Positions 1-6,748 of a DNA stretch of 9,028 nucleotides are shown here, one piece after another. The DNA is from Candidatus Bathyarchaeota archaeon (GTDB lineage: Archaea > Thermoproteota > Bathyarchaeia > RBG-16-48-13 > GCA-020355125). The first letter of the stretch is position 1. Each line of letters begins with the position of its first letter. The notes beneath the pieces are model-generated. The model was not told the DNA's origin and ran no database searches. It saw only the letters and a program-made list of their open reading frames with translations. The stretch is from contig JAUWJG010000025.1 of the NCBI GenBank assembly GCA_030607815.1, forward strand, positions 1 through 9,028, written 5' to 3'. The position numbers and the translations under genes are program-made.

Positions 1-810
1 ACTGGATGTCTTGAAGTAGCTACAACCATCTATCCCTACACATCCTGGAAAGTTCCTTGGTTACACACAGCATTTGAGAATGTAGCTGCAAATGCAAGCG
101 GAATAGAATCCATGATGAAAGTGTATAAGAGAAAAGGAATAATTAAGAAAAAACCACATGTAATAGCTTTTTCAGGGGATGGAGGAACCTATGACATAGG
201 ATTACAAGCGCTCAGCGGAGCTTTTGAGAGAGGACATGATTACCTCCATGTACTCTACGATAATGAAGCGTACATGAATACGGGAATACAGAGAAGTGGA
301 GGAACCCCGCACGCAGCATCAACAACGACGTCACCAGCTGGAAGTATCATTCCAGGTAAAATCCAATGGAAGAAACCAATTGCACGAATTATGGTTGCAC
401 ACAACGCCCCATACGTTGCAACAGCATCACCCTCCCACTGGCGAGACCTTATGTTAAAGGTTGAAAAGGGATTAAAAGTTGAAGGCCCCGCGTTTCTCCA
501 CATCTTATCACCATGCCCAAGAGGATGGAGATATCCAACAGATATGACAATTGAAATAGCCAAACTCGCGATTGAAACATGTCTTTTCCCCCTGTGGGAA
601 TGCGAAGAAGGAGAATATCGAATAAGTACACCAAGTATGAGATATGTTAAGAGACCGGAGAGAAAGAAACCTGTTGAAGATTACTTGAAACTACAGGGAA
701 GATTCAGACATCTATTCAACCCAAAGAGAACTGATATAATACAAGACATACAGGAACATATTGATAAAGATTGGAAACGCATCCTCAAACGAGCTGAAGT
801 AACAGTCTAA
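1..810 (+). CDS. porB: Pyruvate:ferredoxin oxidoreductase, beta subunit (partial, 5' end missing)
   Basis: This is the C-terminal 269 residues of the thiamine-diphosphate-binding beta subunit. With the alpha, gamma and delta subunits it oxidises pyruvate plus CoA to acetyl-CoA and CO2, reducing ferredoxin in the cytoplasm, or runs in reverse. The frame is open from base 1, so the ATG at 112 is internal. The TPP/Mg site is visible as GDGGTYDIG (residues 59-67 of the fragment), followed by YDNEAYMNTGIQRSGG, a PorB hallmark. Cys3 (TGCLEV) and Cys172 (SPCPRGW) match two of the four [4Fe-4S] ligands; the N-terminal CxxC pair lies outside the window. About 40-50 residues are probably missing. In archaeal por operons (gamma, delta, alpha, beta) porB is usually last, which fits the non-coding stretch after it. 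A related 2-oxoacid oxidoreductase is possible, but the motifs favour pyruvate. Confidence 0.93.
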   Translation, partial: TGCLEVATTIYPYTSWKVPWLHTAFENVAANASGIESMMKVYKRKGIIKKKPHVIAFSGDGGTYDIGLQALSGAFERGHDYLHVLYDNEAYMNTGIQRSGGTPHAASTTTSPAGSIIPGKIQWKKPIARIMVAHNAPYVATASPSHWRDLMLKVEKGLKVEGPAFLHILSPCPRGWRYPTDMTIEIAKLAIETCLFPLWECEEGEYRISTPSMRYVKRPERKKPVEDYLKLQGRFRHLFNPKRTDIIQDIQEHIDKDWKRILKRAEVTV

Positions 811-824
811 CAGAGAATAAATCA

Positions 825-856
825 AAGGACAAATTTTTGAAACTATGCAAGTCCTT
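825..856. repeat. Inverted repeat between porB and the methionine synthase gene
   Basis: AAGGAC (825-830) and GTCCTT (851-856) form a perfect 6-bp inverted repeat with a 20-nt spacer that contains TTTTT at 834-838. It lies 15 bp after the porB stop and its right arm runs into the TATA-like box of the next gene. It could be a weak terminator or a regulator site, and an arm of 6 bp may also be chance. Confidence 0.25.
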
Positions 857-862
857 ATATAC
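853..862 (+). promoter_or_regulatory. TATA-box candidate for the methionine synthase gene
   Basis: CTTATATAC at about 854-862 resembles an archaeal box A. A start site 25-28 bp downstream would fall near 880-886, giving a leader of roughly 65-70 nt before the TTG chosen at 952. Assignment is by motif and position only. Confidence 0.35.
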
Positions 863-951
863 CCTTATTTCCATTTTTTAGACATGTTTTATTTTTCTTA
901 TCTTTGAATATAGGTAACTATTTTATTTGTTCATCTTTAAAATGGAGAGTG

Positions 952-2082
952 TTGACTATAATTAAAACATGTGACGTAGGAAGTATGCCTTTTCCAGGAA
1001 ACTTTAAGAAGTTCATAAAGGGAGCACAACATATAGATCCTCTAATGGAATTGCTACGCGTAAATAAAGACTCTAAGGAACGAAAATATTTCGAGGATAA
1101 AGTCGTTCAGAATTATATTGATAAAATTAAGGTTGGTATAGATGTTCCCAGTTATCCTCAGTTTCGAGATATGAATGAGATGTTTCTAAACACAATCAAA
1201 GGTATCAAGAAATCCAAGAGGGGTTATGAAGTGATTGATAGGCTCACTTTAAAGAAGGGATATGCGTCGATCCCGGAAGTACGCGTGTTAAAACAAAAAA
1301 AGAGAGAGATTAGTCAGAAAATTGGTAAAACCCTTAAGGTTAGATTATGTATTACGGGACCATACACCCTCGCCTCAACATGTGTCAATAAGAACGCGGA
1401 CTTGGTCAAAAAGTTTGGAGAAGCTATCGAGCAGATTATTGATGAAAACTGTTTCAGAGGAAAATATGGAGGAATCTCAATCGTATCAATTGACGAACCA
1501 GTTTTTGGGATGGTGGATGATCCACAATTAGATGTCGGTTCAAGAGGCAGAGAAACATTGATGAAGACTTGGGAAAATATATGTCATAGAATCAAATTAA
1601 AGAGTATACAATCATGTCTTCACCTTCATAGCACAAAAAATGAGGACTTTTGGGGAATTAAATCTTTAGACATAGTGGAATCCCACGTTAATGACACTTT
1701 ATACACTTCAAATGAGACAAAAAAATTTTTAGAAAAAGAAGATAAATATCTAAAAGCCAGCATCAGCATAACCGTCTTCGATGAGTTAATCAGAAAAAAA
1801 ATTGAGAGAGATATAAGACCCATCAATGAAAGCACATTAAATCAAAAAATGGCTGACGTATGGACCGGAATAAAGAACAGTAAAATAACCGCAATAGATT
1901 ACATTGAAACTTTAGAAATTATGAAAAAGAGGTTGCTACAAATCATTAACCGATACGATATAGAGCGGGTGCCATATGCTGGCCCAGAGTGTGGATTGAA
2001 AAGTTTCCCCACTTATAACTCCTCGATAGAATGTCTCAAACGAGTTGTTGTAGCAACTCAAGAAACGAATAATATGCAATGA
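952..2082 (+). CDS. Core-MetE-like, folate-independent methionine synthase
   Basis: The product (376 aa from TTG 952) matches the C-terminal catalytic barrel of cobalamin-independent methionine synthase. In archaea such stand-alone proteins methylate homocysteine to methionine, probably using a corrinoid protein rather than methyl-folate. Visible signatures are TCDVGSMPFPG at residues 6-16, ITGPYTLA at 134-141, IDEPVF at 180-185, CLHLHS at 222-227, E243 (DIVESH) and GPECGLKSF with C347. In MetE the zinc ligands are His, Cys, Glu and Cys. Here H224, E243 and C347 fit, but the usual HxC is HxH (H226), with C222 nearby. The frame is open upstream to a TTG at 904. I prefer 952 (or GTG 949) because homologues begin just before the GS-P motif and GGAG sits at 944-947. 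The relationship to a UroD-like methyltransferase is less likely given the GPECGL motif. The substrate is inferred. Confidence 0.8.
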   Translation: MTIIKTCDVGSMPFPGNFKKFIKGAQHIDPLMELLRVNKDSKERKYFEDKVVQNYIDKIKVGIDVPSYPQFRDMNEMFLNTIKGIKKSKRGYEVIDRLTLKKGYASIPEVRVLKQKKREISQKIGKTLKVRLCITGPYTLASTCVNKNADLVKKFGEAIEQIIDENCFRGKYGGISIVSIDEPVFGMVDDPQLDVGSRGRETLMKTWENICHRIKLKSIQSCLHLHSTKNEDFWGIKSLDIVESHVNDTLYTSNETKKFLEKEDKYLKASISITVFDELIRKKIERDIRPINESTLNQKMADVWTGIKNSKITAIDYIETLEIMKKRLLQIINRYDIERVPYAGPECGLKSFPTYNSSIECLKRVVVATQETNNMQ

Positions 2083-2289
2083 TTGATAAAAAAATGTAAG
2101 AAGCAAACCTTACTGGTACTTTTGAGAGGAATATTCAGATAAACTTAACCGGATAAGTCGATATATTCAAGTTTAGAATTATCTTCAAAACAAAAAATGT
2201 AAATACAGATATAGAGAGGAATAGAACTATCTGCAGATGATAATTCTTTAATCAATCGTTAAAATAAAAATAACGTAAAAAGGCAGTAT
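2083..2289. other. Convergent intergenic region with a weak hairpin
   Basis: This 207-bp gap separates the convergent methionine synthase and RPA genes. CGTTA (2257-2261) and TAACG (2271-2275) could pair around an AT-only loop. On the minus strand the RNA here is U-rich (runs at 2276-2280 and inside the loop), fitting an oligo-T stop for the RPA gene. No RNA gene or conserved coding frame is evident. Confidence 0.3.
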
Positions 2290-4299
2290 TTATTCGAAGG
2301 TGTCTACAGTTAAACGTAATCCGCCTTGATAAAGATCGGTGGTAACTCGACCAGTTAACTTTAATTCTTTTCCAGTAAGATCTTTACGCATAACCTCTAT
2401 AGGATTGTTCTCATCTCCGCTTTCTATCACCATTTTCCAAGCAGATTCCAAATCTATGTTTACAAGCTTCTCAGCAAGAGGACTCCAAAATATAGCTTTG
2501 ATCTGACCAGAATCATCTTCTAACATTATGTTAATCACCATTCGATAAATCGGTTGAGCAATCTCGCCACACCGCTCACAAACCCACACATCTTCTTCCT
2601 CATTAATTCTTCTTCGACATTTTGGACAAGCGGGATATACTTTAGAGTTTGGCTCTACTTCAATGATCTTACCTTCTACAGTAACAATATCTCCTTCTTT
2701 GATATCAGAAATTTTCTGAAAATTAGAAAGTTCAGGTCCACGCTCAAAAAGCGTTTTTAATTGTTCTTCATTACCTTTTTGTTTCACTTCAAGTTCCGTT
2801 ATTGATCTCGATGATAATTCAAGATTGCCATTATATCCAATTCTTATGAAGGCGTTCTTAATTTGCAGTATAGTTCCTACAGGCAGACCATCTATGGTGT
2901 TTGCTAATTCTCTCCAAAGAGAACCTTGGATTTCTCCTGTTTCATCTTTTAGTCGAAAGGAAGCTACGGTCATTTCCCTTCCGTCTTTTGTAGTAATAAT
3001 TCTAACAGATGGTATCTCTGAAAGCATCCCTTCAACAATTGAATTCAATCCAATTTTCAATTGTCCAATGGGTGTTGCTTCTTTAGAGATTTTAGGTAAT
3101 GTTTTAGCCTCCTTCATGTCTGGATTAATTGTGAGAGTTCCCATTTTTCCCAGGTTTAATCCAATGAAGTTAAAGTATTCTCTAGTGTATGCGCCTCCTA
3201 CAAGGATTGTATCTCCCACAGATATTTTATCCAGTATGTCTACTTGTCCGTCCCAAAGAGAAAGTCTGATAGTGCCCGTCTCATCCATAAGAAAGAGATC
3301 ACCAATTTGCCCAATCCCACCAGATCGCCTAGAGAATTCTCTTGAATTCCCTACACTCACAACTCTACCAAGAATGTCAACATCTGACATGTCTGAGGTT
3401 AATCTATCTATCTTTATGGGAACAAATGAAGGAAGATTGATCTTTCTCGTAACCTTTGGAAGGATTATGACTTGAGAGAATCTTCCTACATGAATCTCTA
3501 AAACGTTGCCTAAACCCTTTCTTACTTGACCATCAGTAATTCGTAAGTATTGGTTCTTCTTTACATTCTTTACTTGATTGACTTTCTCATCCCATAAAAC
3601 GATCCGGATTCGTCCTGTTTCATCTGCAATCCTGACACGCATAACTTGTCCTTTACTGTTGTCTTTTCTCATAAAAACGGTTACAGGGGAAGTACTCAAA
3701 ACAACCCCGACAAGATTAATGTAGTAATCATCTTCAGTTATTTTACGAATCTTCTTGAATCCTCGTTTAAACGTATCAGATCTACCTGTACGACTATTTG
3801 GAGAAAGGATGATCACGGCTCCTTTTTGGCCAATATTTATTTCAGGTCTACCATTTAAGCTAGTTTTAACATAGCCGTGTTCTATGCGAATGTTCAGGTT
3901 AGGAGAGATCTTCCCTTGTTTAATTATTTCTGCTTTCTCATCCCATAGGACTATAGCTATGGTCCCAGTCTCATCTGAAACGACGAATCGAGCAACTTGT
4001 CCAGCCTTACCATCATTGCGAGTGAAGGTCGTAATAGGATAAACAGTTCGCACCACCCCGGTGATGGACACATCGTTAGACTCAACTATGAGATCTTTTA
4101 TATCGATCTTGTCCTTTAAGGTAATTTCATCTGATAAATCGAGGTCTAATTCATTGGCTACAATGTAAGCTGCTCCATCCATAGTTAATAATTTTCCAGC
4201 ATCTTCTCTCTTTTTATTGATCATGTCCATGATTGTTTCTCTAGTTAGGTCTGGATGAAGAGAAAGAATTTTAGCAATTATATCTTCATGGTTAAGCAT
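2290..4299 (-). CDS. rpa: Replication protein A, five OB folds with a zinc finger
   Basis: A 669-residue single-stranded-DNA-binding protein of the archaeal/eukaryotic RPA type, protecting ssDNA in replication, recombination and repair. A short helical N-terminal domain (about 1-57) is followed by five OB folds. Each carries a D(E/D)(T/S)G-x-I-x4-(L/F)W signature: DETG at 109, 226, 339 and 452, and DDSG at 595, with aromatic LW or FW about nine residues on. The last fold contains a zinc ribbon with C558, C561, C574 and C577 (CPKC/CERC), as in the RPA70 C-terminal fold. The tandem folds are diverged paralogous repeats; folds 1 and 2 share GQV and IVLWDEK. At 669 aa it is at the long end for archaeal RPA, where subunits range from one to several OB folds. 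The ATG at 4299 is the first in frame, preceded by AT-rich promoter-like DNA and no clear Shine-Dalgarno site. It is divergent from the PRC-barrel gene. Confidence 0.93.
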   Translation of the reverse strand: MLNHEDIIAKILSLHPDLTRETIMDMINKKREDAGKLLTMDGAAYIVANELDLDLSDEITLKDKIDIKDLIVESNDVSITGVVRTVYPITTFTRNDGKAGQVARFVVSDETGTIAIVLWDEKAEIIKQGKISPNLNIRIEHGYVKTSLNGRPEINIGQKGAVIILSPNSRTGRSDTFKRGFKKIRKITEDDYYINLVGVVLSTSPVTVFMRKDNSKGQVMRVRIADETGRIRIVLWDEKVNQVKNVKKNQYLRITDGQVRKGLGNVLEIHVGRFSQVIILPKVTRKINLPSFVPIKIDRLTSDMSDVDILGRVVSVGNSREFSRRSGGIGQIGDLFLMDETGTIRLSLWDGQVDILDKISVGDTILVGGAYTREYFNFIGLNLGKMGTLTINPDMKEAKTLPKISKEATPIGQLKIGLNSIVEGMLSEIPSVRIITTKDGREMTVASFRLKDETGEIQGSLWRELANTIDGLPVGTILQIKNAFIRIGYNGNLELSSRSITELEVKQKGNEEQLKTLFERGPELSNFQKISDIKEGDIVTVEGKIIEVEPNSKVYPACPKCRRRINEEEDVWVCERCGEIAQPIYRMVINIMLEDDSGQIKAIFWSPLAEKLVNIDLESAWKMVIESGDENNPIEVMRKDLTGKELKLTGRVTTDLYQGGLRLTVDTFE

Positions 4300-4324
4300 A
4301 TTAGGTTCAAATTATATTAAGTGA

Positions 4325-4336
4325 AATATTAATATT
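4325..4336. promoter_or_regulatory. AT-only palindrome in the divergent rpa/PRC-barrel promoter
   Basis: AATATTAATATT is a perfect 12-bp palindrome in the 73-bp gap between the two divergent genes. Its centre is about 31 bp from the rpa ATG and 42 bp from the PRC-barrel ATG, so it could act as TATA-like DNA for both directions. A second TATA-like stretch for rpa lies at about 4311-4319. Being AT-only, the palindrome carries little statistical weight by itself. Confidence 0.35.
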
Positions 4337-4372
4337 AATGAAGAAACATCTAGTTTGTTTAGTTGATTAAAG

Positions 4373-4735
4373 ATGAGCAAGAAATATTTATCAAGAAAAG
4401 ATATTGTTGGAAAACAAGTGATCGATTCCGAAGCAAACATTCTAGGAAACGTGAAAGAATTATCCTTTGATTTAGGGACAAGAGATATAGGCCTCACCAT
4501 CACAACAAAAAACGGAAAAGAAGTCAATGTGTCAAGTAGAGACATGAGGAATATAGGTGACGTCATATTGCTAAAAAAAACGTTAAGCGAAATTGAAACC
4601 CCTAAAGTCACTAAAAAAGCCGATTTTCATCCTCCGCCAGTAAAATCAGTAAAACCTGGATTATGCGCGGTATGTGGATTTCAAAATGAGAAAACAGCAA
4701 AGTTCTGCATAAAATGTGGAGCAGAAATGAGTTAA
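4373..4735 (+). CDS. PRC-barrel protein with C-terminal zinc ribbon
   Basis: A 120-residue protein. Residues 7-72 look like a PRC barrel: LSRKDIVGKQVIDSEANILG, then a short beta-rich segment ending in DMRNIGDVILLKK. This fold is used as an assembly module in RNA processing, photosynthetic and cell-division proteins, including archaeal CdvA and the CdpB proteins. A proline-rich linker (about 83-96) leads to a zinc ribbon with C98, C101, C112 and C115 (CAVCG and CIKCG), the common 'zinc-ribbon' tail of archaeal proteins. The ATG at 4373 gives the full barrel. A clear Shine-Dalgarno is absent. The gene is divergent from rpa and convergent with the lipoate ligase, so it is probably transcribed alone. 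The exact role is unknown. A structural or adaptor role is my inference from the fold. Confidence 0.8.
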   Translation: MSKKYLSRKDIVGKQVIDSEANILGNVKELSFDLGTRDIGLTITTKNGKEVNVSSRDMRNIGDVILLKKTLSEIETPKVTKKADFHPPPVKSVKPGLCAVCGFQNEKTAKFCIKCGAEMS

Positions 4736-4741
4736 AAGTTC

Positions 4742-4750
4742 TTTTTTTTT
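4742..4750 (+). terminator. Oligo-T terminator after the PRC-barrel gene
   Basis: Nine consecutive T residues begin 7 bp after the TAA stop at 4735. Intrinsic termination in archaea depends on such U-tracts without needing a hairpin. It lies in the 18-bp gap before the convergent lipoate ligase stop. Confidence 0.5.
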
Positions 4751-4753
4751 CTA

Positions 4754-5524
4754 TCAAACATCAGAAGGTAAAAAAATTCTTTCAGAAAAATTTTTCTCTA
4801 AGAATTTCTGAGCCATAAGAGTCTCTTTAGAAGTTAATTTGTCTTTCACAAGTTCAATTTGAAAGGCACTCTCAAATCCCCATTTCAAGGCTTCTTTTAC
4901 ATCTAAAATGGATATTTCTCTCCCCAACTCAAACGCTAAGTTGGTAACAATTCGGTGACTGCTTTTTACACCGCTCTTCTTTCGCCTCTTTAAAGTAGGA
5001 CTTAAAACTTCTGATAGAATTGTCAAATTTGAATTAATCAACAATGTTCCATGATTGAAAAAGAAACTCTGTTTTACGGCACTAGCTGAACCTGAGATCT
5101 TCTTATCAGATATAAAAATGCCTTCAGAAGATCTATACTCAGCTTTAATACCTAAATTCTTCAAGCCAAGCATAACACCTTGACTGAGAACTTCAACGGT
5201 CCTGGTTAGATCATCAGAAATCAAAGAATGATTTTTTCTTAAGGATATAGAATAATTAAGATTCCCAAGATCATGGTAAACTGTACCCCCACCAGTAAAT
5301 CGCCGTATAACAAAGGTTCCATATTTATTACACGCTTCTAAGTTAACTTCAGATAAAACGTCTTGAGATCTACCTACAACTACTGTGTTTACATTTCTCC
5401 AAAACCGGATTGTATTATTCGTGTAACCCATTCCTAAGACTGTGGGAATGGCTTCATCAATAGCTAGATTCATACAAGAGTCTTCGAATTCGGAATCTAT
5501 CAATCGCCACTGTTCTTTAGCCAT
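4754..5524 (-). CDS. lplA: Lipoate-protein ligase A catalytic domain (LplA-type)
   Basis: A 256-residue member of the biotin/lipoate protein ligase (BPL/LplA/LipB) fold. LplA activates lipoate with ATP and transfers it to a lysine on carriers such as glycine cleavage H protein or 2-oxoacid dehydrogenase E2. From ATG 5524 the visible motifs are RRFTGGGTVYHD (74-85), GNLNYS (87-92), DKKISGSA (140-147; K142 fits the lipoyl-AMP lysine) and NHGTLL (157-162). The length matches archaeal LplA, which lacks the C-terminal domain fused in E. coli LplA; archaea often encode it separately as LplB. No lplB or lipoyl carrier is in the window. A LipM-type octanoyltransferase is less likely because the catalytic Cys motif is not evident. 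A GTG at 5533 would add three residues. I chose ATG because GTGA at 5530-5533 can serve as a Shine-Dalgarno five bases upstream. Confidence 0.85.
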   Translation of the reverse strand: MAKEQWRLIDSEFEDSCMNLAIDEAIPTVLGMGYTNNTIRFWRNVNTVVVGRSQDVLSEVNLEACNKYGTFVIRRFTGGGTVYHDLGNLNYSISLRKNHSLISDDLTRTVEVLSQGVMLGLKNLGIKAEYRSSEGIFISDKKISGSASAVKQSFFFNHGTLLINSNLTILSEVLSPTLKRRKKSGVKSSHRIVTNLAFELGREISILDVKEALKWGFESAFQIELVKDKLTSKETLMAQKFLEKNFSERIFLPSDV

Positions 5525-5569
5525 AATTTTCACAAACTAAGCATAACTAAAAAAAGTAAATTTAGAAAA

Positions 5570-5581
5570 GAAATATTAAAT
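5570..5581 (-). promoter_or_regulatory. TATA-like box for the lipoate ligase gene
   Basis: On the minus strand TTTAATATTTC lies about 50 bp upstream of the ATG at 5524. A start site near 5548-5552 would leave a leader of about 25 nt that includes the GTGA Shine-Dalgarno candidate. Motif and spacing only. Confidence 0.3.
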
Positions 5582-5722
5582 TCTGGAATTAAAAGATGTT
5601 TATCCACTTTGCTTATAACTTAATTATACAAAATTTTTTTTGAACAAACCTATATTAGAAATAATCATAATAAAAATTATCATATGGAAGGGGAATAGCT
5701 TTATTGGTTTACGTCATGATTA

Positions 5723-6319
5723 ATGTTGGGAATAGAATTGGAAGGAGAAGAATTAGGTTCAATCGATGAAGAGATAATTAAAAACCTCGTGGATCTGCGA
5801 AGTTATCTAGAGAATAGAATACAGGAATTGGAAGATGAAGTAAAGAAGCTTAGAGCCCTTTTCAAAATCGTTGGCGAAGCTATTGTGACGAAGAGTTTTA
5901 GGAGTGCAGAATCAATTCCAAGAATACAAAAAAAGATAGATACTCCAGCAGTTAAAAATTGGGAGGATATCCCTCTCAAGATTGCTTCGGGTGCTTTACT
6001 AGCAACGATGCGTGTGAGTGATGAAGAGATTAGGATTATACCAACTGAAAGATTGAATTTCGATGTTAATACACCACCGTTTCAATCTTTTCTAATAAAT
6101 AGGGTCTTGAAAGGTATGGGTGAAAGCGATAGAAAAGCATCTGAAAGAGGAGATACAACTCCAGATAAAATCTTATCCTATGAAGTCATTAAAGAGGGGG
6201 AAATCATTAAGGAGATTAGAATTAAAAAATATGGAGGAGAGAAACGGTTAAAGGAAATCACTTCAACATCCCGATGGACACTGGAGAAGATGTACGAGAA
6301 GACACATCAACCAAAATAG
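5723..6319 (+). CDS. Uncharacterised protein with N-terminal coiled coil
   Basis: A 198-residue soluble protein that I do not recognise. Residues 16-52 form a leucine-rich, acidic/basic heptad-like helix (LVDLRSYLENRIQELEDEV), predicted to be a coiled coil and probably to drive oligomerisation. After a linker (about 60-78), residues 80-198 are likely a mixed alpha/beta domain with the notable stretches WEDIPLKIASG, FDVNTPPFQSFLINRVLKGM and IRIKKYGGEKRLKEI, ending in a helix with RWTLEKMYEK. There are no transmembrane segments, signal peptide or Cys motifs. The ATG at 5723 is fixed by an in-frame TGA at 5717. GGAAGGGG at about 5686-5693 is too far upstream to act as its ribosome site, so translation may be leaderless or weakly led. 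The well-formed C-terminus suggests a conserved archaeal family, but the function is unknown. Confidence 0.72.
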   Translation: MLGIELEGEELGSIDEEIIKNLVDLRSYLENRIQELEDEVKKLRALFKIVGEAIVTKSFRSAESIPRIQKKIDTPAVKNWEDIPLKIASGALLATMRVSDEEIRIIPTERLNFDVNTPPFQSFLINRVLKGMGESDRKASERGDTTPDKILSYEVIKEGEIIKEIRIKKYGGEKRLKEITSTSRWTLEKMYEKTHQPK

Positions 6320-6372
6320 TCTTAAATTAAAATGAAAAAAGGGGACTATACAGCATAAAGAGAAGAGAGTTG

Positions 6373-6380
6373 TATAAATA
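6373..6380 (+). promoter_or_regulatory. TATA box candidate (TATAAATA)
   Basis: TATAAATA is the best TATA match in the window. It lies 16 bp before the ATG at 6397. Standard spacing would put the transcription start near 6399-6404, at or just after this ATG. The transcript is therefore probably leaderless or nearly so, or the spacing is slightly short. Confidence 0.45.
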
Positions 6381-6396
6381 ACAAAAACGTAAATTA

Positions 6397-6597
6397 ATGG
6401 GACAAGTTGAGAAAGAAAAGAAGGACAGCTCTCAATTAAGATTTTATCCTATAGATCACAAAGCATTAAAGAGGGTTATAGACGTCTATCATATCATTCT
6501 TCGATTTTTACGTAATGAGAAAGATAAAAAGAAACCTCGACAGATGGATCCCAAAGCGGATTCTCTGGCGAAACTTCTTGGTATAGAAAGTTGCTAA
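6397..6597 (+). CDS. Small basic hypothetical protein
   Basis: A 66-residue Lys/Arg-rich protein that I do not recognise. A charged start (GQVEKEKKDSS) leads into a likely helix (KALKRVIDVYHIILRFLRNE, 23-42), then a basic linker (KDKKKPRQ) and a short amphipathic end (DSLAKLLGIESC). The single Cys is the last residue. The start is firm: an in-frame TAA lies at 6379 and the only ATG follows a good TATA box. The gene sits between the coiled-coil protein and the HTH-like protein on the same strand, but 77-bp and about 150-bp gaps argue for separate transcripts. The size and charge would allow nucleic-acid or protein binding, which is inference only. It could be a chance frame, though the promoter and composition favour a real gene. 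Confidence 0.5.
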   Translation: MGQVEKEKKDSSQLRFYPIDHKALKRVIDVYHIILRFLRNEKDKKKPRQMDPKADSLAKLLGIESC

Positions 6598-6652
6598 TTA
6601 AGAGTTCAGAAAATAGATGCCTACGAAGGTACATCAATAATAGACCTTAAAC

Positions 6653-6660
6653 TCTATATT
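6653..6660 (+). promoter_or_regulatory. TATA-like box upstream of the small HTH gene
   Basis: TCTATATT at about 6653-6660 is TATA-like, and a start site would be expected near 6680-6686. This falls just before an AT-start-less open stretch and the GTG at 6749, giving a leader of about 65 nt. Confidence 0.3.
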
Positions 6661-6748
6661 TCCCAAAAAGAGGTTATATCTTGAACGAAAGTTCCAAAAA
6701 GAACGCTACATTGCTCAAAGATATGAAAGACGTAGTTATATTTGGAGT

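Noticed and set aside
255..563. Minus-strand open frame inside porB
   Set aside because: It is antisense to the TPP-binding region of PorB, whose motifs are unmistakable.
904..951. Upstream extension of the methionine synthase to the TTG at 904
   Set aside because: The added 16 residues do not resemble the start of core-MetE proteins, and no ribosome site precedes 904, whereas GGAG precedes 952.
2825..3475. A 216-codon open frame on the plus strand inside the RPA gene
   Set aside because: It is fully antisense to a gene with clear OB-fold and zinc-ribbon motifs. Its product is rich in Ser, Pro and Ile with no domain pattern.
4312..4611. Minus-strand frame opposite the PRC-barrel gene and the divergent promoter
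   Set aside because: The plus-strand product shows a PRC barrel and a four-Cys zinc ribbon. The reverse frame is a Ser/Leu/Phe-rich shadow crossing the promoter gap.
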